A stretch of 64,000 nucleotides of DNA from Cryobacterium gelidum (lineage in GTDB: Bacteria > Actinomycetota > Actinomycetes > Actinomycetales > Microbacteriaceae), in the NCBI RefSeq assembly GCF_004403985.1, contig NZ_SOHL01000015.1, positions 1 through 64,000 on the forward strand. The letters run 5' to 3'. Numbering within the stretch: the first letter of the stretch is position 1; every line of letters starts with the position of its first letter. Shown piece by piece: positions 52,238 to 61,680 of the stretch. Both the position numbers and the translations under genes were made by a program. Below the pieces are notes generated by a model. It saw only the letters and a list, made by a program, of their open reading frames with translations. It was not told where the DNA came from and did no database searches.

Positions 52238-53514
52238 TTCGATCCCTTCACGCGGAGCGGCGTCAGCACCTCGAGGCCGCCGAGGTAGGGCCGCAGCGCC
52301 TCGGGAACGAGCACTGACCCATCCGCTTGCTGGTGTGTTTCGAGAATGGCCACGATCCAGCGGGTGGTCGCGAGCGTGCCGTTCAGGGTGGCGACCGGCG
52401 TGGTTTTGCCCGATTCGGTGCGATAGCGGATATCCAACCGGCGCGCCTGATAGGTGGTGCAGTTACTCGTGCTGGTCAACTCGCGGTAGGCGTTCTGGGT
52501 GGGAACCCAGGCCTCGATGTCGAACTTGCGGGCGGCGCTCGACCCGAGGTCGCCGGCGGCCACATCGATCACCCGGTAGCTGAGGCCCAGGGACTGCAGC
52601 ATGCCTTCCTGCAGGGCTACGAGGCGCTCGTGCTCGGCATCGGCATTTTCGGGCAGCACGTAGGTGAACATTTCGAGCTTGTTGAACTGGTGCACGCGAA
52701 TGATGCCGCGGGTGTCTTTTCCGCCCGAGCCAGCCTCACGGCGGTAGCAGGTGGACCAGCCGGCGTAACGCAGGGGTTCCTCGGACAGGTCGAGGATCTC
52801 ATCTTTGTGGTACCCGGCGAGCGCGACCTCGCTCGTGCCGGTGAGGTAGAGGTCATCGGCGGGCAGGTAGTAGACCTCGTCGTTGTGTTCACCGAGAAAA
52901 CCGGTGCCGTCCATGATTTCGGGGCGCACCAGGGTGGGGGTGATGAGCGGCACGAAGCCGGCTTCGAGCGCACGGTCCAGCGCCATGTTCATGAGAGCGA
53001 TCTCGAGGCGGGCACCGATGCCCTTCAGGAAGTAGAAGCGGGTACCGGAGACCTTGGCGCCGCGCGCCATATCGATGGCACCGAGCAGTTCGCCGAGTTC
53101 GAGGTGGTCGCGCGGCTCGAAGTCGAACACCGGGGCCTCGCCGTGGGTGCGCAAGGTCGCGAAGTTTTCTTCGGCGCCGCACGGAACACCGTCGAGGATC
53201 GGGTTCGCGATGGTCTTGACGATCGCGGTGAAGCGGGCATCTGCCTCGCCGGCGATGACTCCAGCAGCTTTCACCTCGACGGCGAGGCTTTGCGCCTCGG
53301 CAACGAGGGCTTTCTTCTCGGCGCCGGGCGCGGCAGCCACGCGCTTGCCGAACAGGTTCTGTGCAGCCCGCAGGTCTTCGAACGCGGTGATCGTCGACCG
53401 CCGTTCCGCATCTGCGGCCAGCGCGGCATCCACCGCTTCCACGGAGTCGCCACGGGCCTCCTGCGAACGCTTGAAGAGGTCAGGGTTTTCGCGTAACAGC
53501 ACCGGATCAATCAC
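52234..53514 (-). CDS. serS: Seryl-tRNA synthetase
   Basis: 426 residues, full length. N-terminal coiled-coil arm (about 25-105) that holds the long variable arm of tRNA-Ser; class II motif 2 [16 protein letters not shown] (about 255) and motif 3 [19 protein letters not shown] (about 378), with [11 protein letters not shown] and [16 protein letters not shown] for serine and ATP. It charges the tRNA-Ser species, two of which are encoded in this window. First gene of a leftward operon with the Cof-type phosphatase. Confidence 0.97.
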   Translation of the reverse strand: MIDPVLLRENPDLFKRSQEARGDSVEAVDAALAADAERRSTITAFEDLRAAQNLFGKRVAAAPGAEKKALVAEAQSLAVEVKAAGVIAGEADARFTAIVKTIANPILDGVPCGAEENFATLRTHGEAPVFDFEPRDHLELGELLGAIDMARGAKVSGTRFYFLKGIGARLEIALMNMALDRALEAGFVPLITPTLVRPEIMDGTGFLGEHNDEVYYLPADDLYLTGTSEVALAGYHKDEILDLSEEPLRYAGWSTCYRREAGSGGKDTRGIIRVHQFNKLEMFTYVLPENADAEHERLVALQEGMLQSLGLSYRVIDVAAGDLGSSAARKFDIEAWVPTQNAYRELTSTSNCTTYQARRLDIRYRTESGKTTPVATLNGTLATTRWIVAILETHQQADGSVLVPEALRPYLGGLEVLTPLRVKGSK

Positions 53515-53577
53515 CCGGCCAGTCTACAAGCGACTGCCGTCGGGCAATCGCGGGGGCAACCCAGTAGCGTAGGCCTC

Positions 53578-54564
53578 GTGAGCGCCTCCGAAAACCTCGC
53601 CCAGCACGCCGCCGTCGTCTACAATCCTGTCAAGGTCGACCTTGCCAGGTTGCGGGCGAGCGTGGCCGCAGCGGAGCGGGCCGCCGGCTGGGGTGCGACG
53701 CAATGGTTTGAAACGTCCGTCGACGATGTCGGTCAGGCAGCCACCAAACGGGCCCTCAATGCCGGCGCCGCCATGGTGCTCTCGGCCGGCGGTGACGGCA
53801 CGGTGCGGGCCGTAGCCGAGGCGTTGCGCGAGTCGGGAGTGCCCATGGCTATCGTGCCCTCGGGCACCGGCAACCTGCTCGCCCGCAACCTGCTCCTGCC
53901 GCTCGGCAGCATTGACACCGCAGCATCAATCGCGTTCAGCGGTGTCGACAAGCCCATCGACCTTGGCGTCGCCAGCGTGACCACCGAGGCCGGCGCGATG
54001 GAGGAACACGTTTTTCTGGTCATGGCCGGGCTCGGCCTCGACGCGCAGATGATCGCCCACACACGCGACGACCTGAAGAAGCAGGTGGGCTGGCTCGCCT
54101 ACGTCGACGGGGTGGCGCGGGCGCTGCCGAAAGCGCGGCCATTTCGCATCCGTTACAGCGTTGCCGGGCGGGTCGACCGGCCGGCGCAGGTGAGCGCCAT
54201 TCTCGTCGCCAACTGTGGGCTGCTGCCAGGCAACCTGCAGTTTCTGCCCGATGCGCGCCTCGACGACGGCATTCTCGACATTGCCGTGCTGCAGCCCAAG
54301 GGCGTGCTCGGCTGGCTGACCATCTGGCGGCGGGTGACCTGGGAGAACGGGGTGCTGCGCCGCTCAGCGGTGGGTCGCCGCATGATTCAGGCGACGGAAT
54401 CATCGAATGAACGGGTGATGACGACCCTGCGGGGGCCCGACATTCGCATCGCGCTCGAGCACCCCCAAGATTTCGAACTCGACGGCGACGAGTTCGGTCT
54501 GGTGCGCAAGGTGAGGCTGCACGCCGACGCGGGCGCGCTCATCGTGCGCGTGCCGGCCGAGTAG
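53578..54564 (+). CDS. Diacylglycerol/lipid kinase family protein
   Basis: 328 residues from GTG 53578. The DAGK catalytic motif MVLSAGGDGTVRAVAEAL (about 61-79) and AIVPSGTGNLLARNL (about 92-106) bind ATP; DDGILDIAVLQPKG and the C-terminal strand DFELDGDE complete the YegS/DgkB fold. It phosphorylates diacylglycerol or a related lipid for phospholipid recycling. Divergent from serS. Confidence 0.9.
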   Translation: MSASENLAQHAAVVYNPVKVDLARLRASVAAAERAAGWGATQWFETSVDDVGQAATKRALNAGAAMVLSAGGDGTVRAVAEALRESGVPMAIVPSGTGNLLARNLLLPLGSIDTAASIAFSGVDKPIDLGVASVTTEAGAMEEHVFLVMAGLGLDAQMIAHTRDDLKKQVGWLAYVDGVARALPKARPFRIRYSVAGRVDRPAQVSAILVANCGLLPGNLQFLPDARLDDGILDIAVLQPKGVLGWLTIWRRVTWENGVLRRSAVGRRMIQATESSNERVMTTLRGPDIRIALEHPQDFELDGDEFGLVRKVRLHADAGALIVRVPAE

Positions 54565-54642
54565 CGTGTCGTTTCTGTTGGGAGGGGTCGTGAATCGACC
54601 TGCCACCGCCGGTTCAGGTCGTTTTGCGGCCCCGCACGCGCC

Positions 54643-55113
54643 CTACTGGTGGGTCGACCGGGAGCGCCAGCGCAGGGCGTGGAAAAATAGAAGTCCGACG
54701 ACAGTGGCCAGGCCGGTTGCGATCAGTGCGGGCGAGAGAGTGTAGATCACCTGCTGCATCACCATGTCGACGGGCACCTCGGCGCTCGAGGATCCAGGGA
54801 AGCCCGAGCTGAAATACGTGCCAAGAATCATGCGGACCTGCAGGATCAGCCCGCCGATGATGAGGGCTGGCCCAATAATCCACAGGGCAATGATGAACGG
54901 ATTACGTGGCTCGAATTGGTCGGGAGGCTCGTCGGCGTCGGGTGTGAGCACCGAACCGACATCGGTTGGTCCATCAAAGTCTGCCGGCTGATTGTTTGCG
55001 GCGGGCGACAGAAACGCCGATAAGTCCGGCGCAGCGGCATCCGCAAAGTTACCGGGCTCATAGCCACGCTGATAACGGGCATCGTGCTCCGGGTCAAAGC
55101 GCGGCTCGATCAT
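54643..55113 (-). CDS. Hypothetical two-helix membrane protein
   Basis: 156 residues. A polar N-terminus (about 1-70; RYQRGYEPGNFADAAAPDL) is followed by two helices (FIIALWIIGPALIIGGLILQVRMI and IYTLSPALIATGLATVVGLLFFHAL) and a short basic tail. Its ATG overlaps the pheA stop by 4 bp (ATGA), so it is expressed with pheA. Family unknown; similar small membrane proteins follow pheA in related genomes as far as I recall. Confidence 0.7.
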   Translation of the reverse strand: MIEPRFDPEHDARYQRGYEPGNFADAAAPDLSAFLSPAANNQPADFDGPTDVGSVLTPDADEPPDQFEPRNPFIIALWIIGPALIIGGLILQVRMILGTYFSSGFPGSSSAEVPVDMVMQQVIYTLSPALIATGLATVVGLLFFHALRWRSRSTHQ

Positions 55114-56066
55114 TCGGTGGGCTCCCCTGCTATCAGGCCGCGCAGCCAGTCGCGCGCCTCGATGAAGATGCCATCGTCGTAGCGCGAGGTGAACTCGATT
55201 CGGCGTTTGTCCGCCCGCGGGTAGGAGCCGAGAAAGATCACTTTCGGGCTGAAGCGGCGCAGTCCGAGCAGGGCGTCGGCGACGCGCTCGTCAAGAATGT
55301 GACCGTCGGCGTCGACGACGAAGCGGTAGCGGCCGAGGGAATCACCGATCGGCCGGGACTGAATCAGGCTGAGGTTCACGCCACGGGTGGCGAACTGCTC
55401 GAGCATGTCGAGCAGGGCGCCGGAGCGGTCGCTCGGCAGCTCGATGATGAGGCTGGTCTTGTCGGCGCCGGTCGGCGCAATGAGCTCGGCGGTGCGGGCG
55501 ACAAGCACGAACCGGGTAACCGCGTTCGGGTTGTCACCGATTTCAGACGCCAGAACGACGAGGTCGTGGTGCTTGTCGATACCGGGCGGGGCGATCGCGG
55601 CATCCGCTTGATCAGTTTCTAACAAGGCAGACGCGGCGGCTACGTTGCTCGACGCGGGAATGTGCCCGTGGCTCGGCAGGGTGCGTTCGAGCCAGTTGCG
55701 GCACTGCCCATAGGCGACCGGATGCGCGTTGATGACGCGCACGTCGTCCAACGTTGTGCCGGGGCGGGCTACGAGCACGAAGTTCACCGGTACCAGGTAT
55801 TCGCCGATGATGCGCAGGTTCGGCACGCTTGCGAGGGCATCTTGCGTGGCCGTGACACCACCGTCGACCGAGTTCTCGATGGCGATCATTGCCGCCATGC
55901 TGCGGCCGCTCGCGACATCGGCGAAGGCCTCACCCACATTGTTGACCGGACGCCAGATCTGCCCGCGAGCGCCTGGCACCTGGGCGAGCGCCGCTTCGGT
56001 GAAGGTGCCGGCCGGGCCGAGATAGCTGTAAGTCTGGGTCGGGGTCGGATTCGGCGCGTCGGGCAT
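55110..56066 (-). CDS. pheA: Prephenate dehydratase
   Basis: 318 residues. The catalytic domain has YSYLGPAGTFTEAAL, AMIAIENSVDGGV and the substrate motif NAVTRFVLVAR (TRF). The C-terminal ACT domain (about 205-285) has GALLDMLEQFATRGVNLSLIQSRP, with QSRP in place of the common ESRP phenylalanine-binding motif. It converts prephenate to phenylpyruvate in phenylalanine synthesis and is probably feedback-controlled by phenylalanine. Monofunctional, as usual in Actinobacteria. Confidence 0.95.
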   Translation of the reverse strand: MPDAPNPTPTQTYSYLGPAGTFTEAALAQVPGARGQIWRPVNNVGEAFADVASGRSMAAMIAIENSVDGGVTATQDALASVPNLRIIGEYLVPVNFVLVARPGTTLDDVRVINAHPVAYGQCRNWLERTLPSHGHIPASSNVAAASALLETDQADAAIAPPGIDKHHDLVVLASEIGDNPNAVTRFVLVARTAELIAPTGADKTSLIIELPSDRSGALLDMLEQFATRGVNLSLIQSRPIGDSLGRYRFVVDADGHILDERVADALLGLRRFSPKVIFLGSYPRADKRRIEFTSRYDDGIFIEARDWLRGLIAGEPTE

Positions 56067-56101
56067 GGCTCTCAGCCTACTGGGGATGCCAGACTGTGCT
56101 C

Positions 56102-57718
56102 ATGAGCGAACGTGCGGGCACCCGAGCCCTGGAATCTGACCTGATCGACGTTGATGAACTGGTCAAGGCCTATTACGACCTGAAACCGGATGTCCGGGTG
56201 CCGGCCCAACGCGTCGTCTTCGGCACGTCCGGGCACCGCGGCAGTTCGCTGAACACTGCGTTCAATGAGGATCACATCAGTGCGACGACTCAGGCGATCG
56301 TCGAGTACCGCGCCGGGCAGGGCATCACGGGCCCGCTCTTCATCGGCACCGACCCGCACGCCCTGAGCGGCCCGGCATACACGACCGCCCTCGAGGTGCT
56401 CGTCGCCAACGGCGTGCGCGTGCTCGTCGACGAGTTCGATGACTACGTGCCCACCCCGTCGCTGTCCCACGCAATTCTGGCCTACAACCGGGCCGGGCAC
56501 GGCGACCTGGCCGACGGCATCGTCGTCACGCCGAGCCACAACCCGCCAATGGACGGTGGCTTCAAGTACAACCCGCCGCACGGCGGTCCGGCCGACAGCG
56601 ATGCCACCTCGTGGATTGCCAACCGGGCCAACGACCTCATTGCCGGGGGCCTGGCCGGCGTGCGACGGAGCGAGCCGAGCGCCGTTGAAACCTATGATTT
56701 TCGCGGCAACTACGTGAACGACCTCGAGAACATCATCGACATGCAGGCCATCCGCACCAGCGGGATTCGCATCGGGGCCGACCCGCTCGGCGGCGCGAGC
56801 GTTGGCTACTGGGGCGCCATCCGCGACCGCTATGAAATCGACCTCGTCGTGGTCAATCCGAAAGTCGACCCCACCTGGCGATTCATGACCCTGGACTGGG
56901 ACGAGAAGATCCGCATGGATCCGTCGAGTGCCTCGGTAATGGCATCCGTCGTTGCCCACAAGGATGAGTACGACATCCTCACCGGCAACGACGCCGACGC
57001 CGACCGGCACGGCATCGTCACGCCCGACGGCGGCCTCATGAACCCGAACCACTTTCTGGCCGTCGCCATCGACTACCTGTACAGTCACCGCGAAGGATGG
57101 AAGCCCGACGCTGCGGTCGGTAAGACCCTCGTCTCGTCGACGATGATCGACCGGGTGACCGGCTTTCTCGGCCGCGACCTCTGGGAGGTGCCCGTTGGCT
57201 TCAAATGGTTCGTCCCCGGCCTCATCGACGGGTCCGTCGCTTTCGGCGGTGAAGAGAGCGCCGGCGCCAGTTTCGTGCGCTTCGACGGCACCGTCTGGAC
57301 CACCGACAAGGACGGTATCCTGCTCGCCCTGCTCGCCTCCGAGATTCTCGCGGTGACCGGCAAGACCCCGAGCCAGCGCTATGCGGAACTAGCCGCGCAC
57401 TTCGGCGCTCCGTCATACGCCCGAGTGGATGCCGCAGCCACGCCCGCGCAGAAGGCTGCACTGGCCAAGCTCGACGGCTCGATGATCACAGCCACCGAAC
57501 TTGCCGGCGAGAAGATCACCGGCGCGTTCAGCGTTGCCCCCGGCAATGGGGCAGCGATCGGCGGCGTCAAGGTGACCACCGAGAACGCCTGGTTCGCGGC
57601 CCGGCCCAGCGGCACCGAGGACGTCTATAAGATTTACGCCGAGTCCTTTCTCGGCGACGAACATCTGGCTCGGGTGCAGGCCGAGGCCAAGGCCATCGTC
57701 GACACCGCGATCGCCTAG
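56102..57718 (+). CDS. pgm: Phosphoglucomutase (alpha-D-glucose phosphate-specific)
   Basis: 538 residues from ATG 56102 (GTG 56096 also open). The phosphoserine loop is VVTPSHNPPMDGG, the Mg-binding loop GNDADADRHG, the sugar-binding loop GGEESAG and the phosphate-binding loop ARPSGTEDVYK, all in family order. It interconverts glucose-1-phosphate and glucose-6-phosphate for glycogen and cell-wall sugar nucleotides. Divergent from pheA with 35 bp between the starts. Confidence 0.95.
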   Translation: MSERAGTRALESDLIDVDELVKAYYDLKPDVRVPAQRVVFGTSGHRGSSLNTAFNEDHISATTQAIVEYRAGQGITGPLFIGTDPHALSGPAYTTALEVLVANGVRVLVDEFDDYVPTPSLSHAILAYNRAGHGDLADGIVVTPSHNPPMDGGFKYNPPHGGPADSDATSWIANRANDLIAGGLAGVRRSEPSAVETYDFRGNYVNDLENIIDMQAIRTSGIRIGADPLGGASVGYWGAIRDRYEIDLVVVNPKVDPTWRFMTLDWDEKIRMDPSSASVMASVVAHKDEYDILTGNDADADRHGIVTPDGGLMNPNHFLAVAIDYLYSHREGWKPDAAVGKTLVSSTMIDRVTGFLGRDLWEVPVGFKWFVPGLIDGSVAFGGEESAGASFVRFDGTVWTTDKDGILLALLASEILAVTGKTPSQRYAELAAHFGAPSYARVDAAATPAQKAALAKLDGSMITATELAGEKITGAFSVAPGNGAAIGGVKVTTENAWFAARPSGTEDVYKIYAESFLGDEHLARVQAEAKAIVDTAIA

Positions 57719-57836
57719 AGCTCTCCCCCGCCGCAGACGGAGCGCTGGGGACGGGTTATTCGCGGGATGTCGAGTTCAAGGTTGAGCCGAGGAGCGGATG
57801 GTCCGTCCCCAACGCGGCCCACGTGACAATGAGTTC

Positions 57837-58553
57837 CTAGGGAACGCTCCAGTAGTACGCCGTGGCCCCCGGGTGGTCCACCGTGATCGCCGTGTCGACC
57901 GAGCGGAAATCGGAATCGAGGGTGTGCCCGGCGAAGAAGATCGAGATGGCGTCACCCACGCGCTCCACCTTGGTGACAATGCCGGTGTGGTCGCGGTCGC
58001 CGGTGTTGTCCCAGTCGAACTGCGCGATGTCGCCGACCTTCACCTGGTCGCGCTGCTGATCGGTCAGGGCCGTGGCCCTGCCGGTCTGCCCGATGTATTC
58101 CATGAATGCGGTGGAGCTGCGCCACGCCGCTGAGGAGTCGTAGGCGTTGCCGTTCTTCGCGCTCGACCAGATGCTGTCCATGACCCAGCCGCGCGCGATC
58201 ATGGCCTGGCTGGCAAAGTTGACGCAGTCATTCTCGCCGAGAATGCCCCACTCGGCGGAGTTGTAGTTTCCCAGCTTCCAGTGCGCCGCGACGTAGTCCA
58301 GTTGCGCGCTGACGGGGGCGCTGACGGTCGGCTCTGGTTCCGCTGGCGGTTCAACCGCGACCGGGGCGGCGGAGGCGGTAGGGGTGACGCGAGCCGGGTC
58401 ATCCGTTGCGGCGACGGCATCCGTTGTCTGCGCGGTCTTGGCGGAGTCGGCGGAGCCCGCGAGGGCTTGCACGACGAGCGCGGTCGCGCCGACCGCGAGC
58501 ACGGCTCCGACTGCCGTGGTCAGGCCGAGTCGCTGCCACCGGGTTAGCTGCAC
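57837..58553 (-). CDS. Secreted amidase-domain (Amidase_6) protein
   Basis: 238 residues. An N-terminal signal anchor (LGLTTAVGAVLAVGATALVVQ), a T/A/P-rich linker (about 35-80), and a C-terminal cysteine-amidase-like domain with the Cys in ENDCVNFASQAMIARG (about 110), then KVGDIAQFDWD and DHTGIVTKV with the His. The domain is that of Amidase_6, related to NlpC/P60-like wall hydrolases. It probably acts on peptidoglycan peptides or a small amide outside the cell. Confidence 0.85.
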   Translation of the reverse strand: MQLTRWQRLGLTTAVGAVLAVGATALVVQALAGSADSAKTAQTTDAVAATDDPARVTPTASAAPVAVEPPAEPEPTVSAPVSAQLDYVAAHWKLGNYNSAEWGILGENDCVNFASQAMIARGWVMDSIWSSAKNGNAYDSSAAWRSSTAFMEYIGQTGRATALTDQQRDQVKVGDIAQFDWDNTGDRDHTGIVTKVERVGDAISIFFAGHTLDSDFRSVDTAITVDHPGATAYYWSVP

Positions 58554-58591
58554 AATGTTCTCACTTCGTTTGGGAGCCTGCCTGTGACGGC

Positions 58592-58729
58592 TTAGACGCT
58601 GACGGCGGCGCTGAGGTAGAGCGCGATCGCCGCGAGGGCGACGAGCACTCCGACGATGATGACGCCGATCAGAAACCGGCGGCGGAGACGTCGTTGATCC
58701 GCCTCGGTGGGTTCGTTGTTCTGCAGCAT
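58592..58729 (-). CDS. Small membrane protein, 45 residues
   Basis: From ATG 58729 to TAA 58594: a polar, basic N-terminus (NNEPTEADQRRLRRR) and one membrane helix (FLIGVIIVGVLVALAAIAL). The frame is complete and has the K/R-in topology of a single-pass protein. It is divergent from the beta-glucosidase gene and 38 bp upstream of the amidase start. Function unknown. Confidence 0.55.
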   Translation of the reverse strand: MLQNNEPTEADQRRLRRRFLIGVIIVGVLVALAAIALYLSAAVSV

Positions 58730-58842
58730 GGTTCGAGCTTAGCGGCGACGAATATCAGAGTCCTGAATTCGCTCCGGCGGGTGCCGGACAACATCCGCGC
58801 CAAATACTGGCTGCACGCGCTGCCGCACGGTACCGTGTTTTT

Positions 58843-60258
58843 ATGTCGCAGACCGAGCCCGCACCGTTCACCTGGCCGCACGGATTTCTCTGGGGGTCGG
58901 CGACGGCCGCCGCGCAGATCGAGGGTGCCGGCCACGAGGGCGGCAAGGAGGATTCGATCTGGGATGAGTTCGCGCGGGTTCCGGGCGCTATCGCGGGCGG
59001 CGACGACCTCGACACGGCCGTGGATCACTACCACCGGATGCCGGCGGACGTGCAGCTCATGGCCTCACTCGGCCTCGACTCCTACCGGTTCTCAACCAGC
59101 TGGGCACGGGTGCGACCGGGCGACCGCGCCCTGAACCGGCAGGGGCTGGACTTCTACTCCCGGCTGGTCGACGAGTTGCTCGGCGCCGGCATTCTGCCCT
59201 GGCTCACGCTGTATCACTGGGACCTGCCGCAGGCGCTCGAAGAGAAGGGAGGCTGGGCCAACCGCGACACTGCTTACCGGTTCGTCGACTATGCGAGTGA
59301 TGTCTACTCTGCGCTCGGCGATCGGGTCACCCACTGGACCACCTTCAACGAACCGTTTTGCTCCTCGCTGCTCGGCTACGGATCGGGCGTGCACGCTCCG
59401 GGCCGGCAGGATGGCCGGGCGGCGGTCGCCGCCGTTCACCACCAGCATCTCGCGCACGGGCTCGCGGTCAACGCGCTGCGTTCGGCCGGCGCCCAACACC
59501 TCGGGATCACGCTCAATCTCACCAATGCCGTGCCGCGCGATGCCGCCGACCCGGTCGATGTTGAGGCGGCCCGGCGCCTCGATTCGCTCGCGAACCGCAT
59601 CTTCCTCGACCCGCTTTTGCGCGGCTCCTACCCCGAAGACACCCTGCGTGACCTGGAGCCGTTCGGGCTGGCCGAGGTCATCCACTCGGACGACCTGGCG
59701 ATCATCGGCGCGCCGCTGGATTTTCTCGGCGTCAATCACTATCACGATGACCTCGTGAGTGGGCATGCGGATGCCGCGGCGAGCGACTCCCACGCCGGCG
59801 GCGCCACCCGACCGGTCGCGTCGCCGTGGATCGGGTCGGAGTACATCACTTTTCCGAGCCGAGGGCTGCCGCGCACCGCGATGGACTGGGAGGTCAACCC
59901 CGACGGGCTGCGCCTGCTGCTCGTACGGCTCGGCCAGGAGTACGACCGGCTGCCACCGCTCTATGTGACCGAGAATGGCGCAGCCTACGACGACACGGTG
60001 GGTGCCGACGGCGCTGTGCATGACGCCCAACGCACCGACTACATCGTGGCGCACATCAACAAGGTGGGCGAGGCGGTCGCGGCCGGCGCCGATGTGCGCG
60101 GATACTTCGTGTGGTCGCTGCTCGACAACTTCGAGTGGTCGTACGGCTATGAAAAACGGTTCGGCATCGTGCGAGTGGACTACGACACACTCGAGCGCAC
60201 GGTGAAAGACAGCGGGCGCATGTTCGCGGCACACATTCTGGCGGCACACGCGAGCTGA
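58843..60258 (+). CDS. Glycoside hydrolase family 1 beta-glucosidase
   Basis: 471 residues. It begins FTWPHGFLWGSATAAAQIEG, the usual GH1 start. The acid/base Glu is in HWTTFNEPF (about 170) and the nucleophile Glu in LYVTENGAAY (about 375). The C-terminus GYFVWSLLDNFEWSYGYEKRFG completes the (beta/alpha)8 barrel. No signal peptide, so it acts in the cytoplasm on cellobiose-type or other beta-glucosides. No transporter gene adjoins it. Confidence 0.95.
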   Translation: MSQTEPAPFTWPHGFLWGSATAAAQIEGAGHEGGKEDSIWDEFARVPGAIAGGDDLDTAVDHYHRMPADVQLMASLGLDSYRFSTSWARVRPGDRALNRQGLDFYSRLVDELLGAGILPWLTLYHWDLPQALEEKGGWANRDTAYRFVDYASDVYSALGDRVTHWTTFNEPFCSSLLGYGSGVHAPGRQDGRAAVAAVHHQHLAHGLAVNALRSAGAQHLGITLNLTNAVPRDAADPVDVEAARRLDSLANRIFLDPLLRGSYPEDTLRDLEPFGLAEVIHSDDLAIIGAPLDFLGVNHYHDDLVSGHADAAASDSHAGGATRPVASPWIGSEYITFPSRGLPRTAMDWEVNPDGLRLLLVRLGQEYDRLPPLYVTENGAAYDDTVGADGAVHDAQRTDYIVAHINKVGEAVAAGADVRGYFVWSLLDNFEWSYGYEKRFGIVRVDYDTLERTVKDSGRMFAAHILAAHAS

Positions 60259-60328
60259 GCCGCGCGCGACGAGGTCTCGCGGCACCCGTTACGGACGTCG
60301 GCACCTGTTCCCAGGGGTGCCCGCTTCC

Positions 60329-61261
60329 TCAACGAGTGCCGCGAGTACGAGGCCGGCTCCGAAGAAGATCCTCGGGCCGTCCAGTTTCAAGAAAGTCGAC
60401 GCCCGGCACCGGCCCGAAGCGGGCCCGCATGACGGCGACCGCCTCGGGGTTTTGATCGATGAGCACGAAGCGTCGGCCGAGCGCGGCCGCAACCGCGCCG
60501 GTCGTGCCACTGCCAGCGAAGAAATCAAGCACCCAGTCTCCTTCCCGGCTCGACGCCTGAATGATGCGGCGCAGAATCCCGATCGGTTTCTGGGTGGGGT
60601 AGCCCGTTTTCTCCTTGCCGGTGGGCGAGACGATCGTGTGCCACCAGACATCCGTGGGCAGCTTGCCCTTGGCCACTTTTTCGGGCGTGACGAGGCCGGG
60701 CGCCATATACGGCTCGCGATCGACGGTGGTGGAGTCGAAGTAGTACCTCGCCGGGTTTTTTACGTAGACCAGAATCGTGTCGTGCTTGGTGGGCCACTTG
60801 TTCTTGGATTTCGCGCCGTAGTCGTAGGCCCAGATGAGCTCGTTGAGAAAACACTCGCGGCCGAACAGGGCGTCGAGCAGCACCTTGGCGTAGTGCGCTT
60901 CGCGGTAGTCGAGGTGCAGGTACAGCGTGCCGTCATCGGCCAGCAGCCGCCAGGCCTCGATCAGACGCGGCTCCAGAAAGGCCCAATAGTCCTCGAACTG
61001 GTCGTCGTAGCCGAGCAGGTCGCCCTTGATCCGTTCGTAGCGCTGCCCCTTGAACCCGGTGATCGTGCCGACCGCGTGGGATCCGTCGGTGGCAACCGAG
61101 CGCACCGAGGTGGTGCTCTGGCGTTTCTGCGATCGGCCGGTGTTGAACGGCGGGTCGAGGTAGATCAGGGTGAAGGCGCCATCGGGCAGCCTCGGCAGCA
61201 CGTCGAGGTTGTTGGCGTGCACGACACGGCTCGGGCTGGTCGGTGTCCACGCGTTTGGCAT
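60329..61261 (-). CDS. Site-specific DNA methyltransferase (beta class)
   Basis: 310 residues. Motif IV TLIYLDPPFNTG (about 33-44) comes before motif I WVLDFFAGSGTTG (about 248-260), the beta-class order of N6-adenine/N4-cytosine methyltransferases. YPTQKPIGILRRI (motif X) precedes motif I. It transfers a methyl group from S-adenosylmethionine to DNA. No restriction endonuclease adjoins, so it is an orphan methylase, probably part of the core genome. Confidence 0.92.
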   Translation of the reverse strand: MPNAWTPTSPSRVVHANNLDVLPRLPDGAFTLIYLDPPFNTGRSQKRQSTTSVRSVATDGSHAVGTITGFKGQRYERIKGDLLGYDDQFEDYWAFLEPRLIEAWRLLADDGTLYLHLDYREAHYAKVLLDALFGRECFLNELIWAYDYGAKSKNKWPTKHDTILVYVKNPARYYFDSTTVDREPYMAPGLVTPEKVAKGKLPTDVWWHTIVSPTGKEKTGYPTQKPIGILRRIIQASSREGDWVLDFFAGSGTTGAVAAALGRRFVLIDQNPEAVAVMRARFGPVPGVDFLETGRPEDLLRSRPRTRGTR

Positions 61262-61310
61262 TTGTCTATTCTTTCAGCCTGGGCGACTCTGATCGGCCTA
61301 GTCTGTCGGG

Positions 61311-61649
61311 ATGACTGCAGAATCGACGACCATCCACTCGCAGAACCTGGCCGATGGCGGGACTGTCGACGTGCGCCACGACCCGGGGCAGAGCCGCTAC
61401 ACGGTCTGGCTCGACAATGAGAGCGTGGGATTGGCCGACTACACCACAACCTCGTCGGCCGTGCACTTCACCCACACCGAGGTCAATCCGGCGCAGCGCG
61501 CCCATGGCCTCGCAAGCATTATGGTCGAGCAGGCGCTCGACGACGTGCGGGTGCACACCGACCTCGCCGTCGTGCCGGAGTGCTCCTACGTGGCGCACTG
61601 GATCGACACCCACGCCGCATACCAGGACCTGCTCACCCGCGGACAGTAG
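61311..61649 (+). CDS. GNAT-family N-acetyltransferase (small, YjdJ-like)
   Basis: 112 residues. It has the compact form of the Gcn5-related group (GCN5-like YjdJ/NATD1): SVGLADYTTTSSAVHFTHTEVN, QRAHGLASIMVEQALDDVR with the CoA-binding region shortened, and a final CSYVAHWIDTHAAYQDLL. It probably acetylates small amines or protein side chains. Divergent from the methyltransferase gene with 49 bp between the starts. Confidence 0.85.
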   Translation: MTAESTTIHSQNLADGGTVDVRHDPGQSRYTVWLDNESVGLADYTTTSSAVHFTHTEVNPAQRAHGLASIMVEQALDDVRVHTDLAVVPECSYVAHWIDTHAAYQDLLTRGQ

Positions 61650-61680
61650 CGGCTGGGCCCGGGCATCCGCTCGTCGTTCT

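Noticed and set aside
52327-53496. 389-codon open frame antisense to serS
   Set aside because: serS is complete with all class II motifs on the other strand; the antisense product has no recognisable sequence.
56072-57088. 338-codon open frame antisense to pgm
   Set aside because: Shadow of the intact phosphoglucomutase gene.
59092-60285. 397-codon open frame antisense to the GH1 gene
   Set aside because: Shadow; the GH1 catalytic motifs are on the other strand.
60317-61420. 367-codon open frame antisense to the DNA methyltransferase
   Set aside because: Shadow of a gene with clear methyltransferase motifs.
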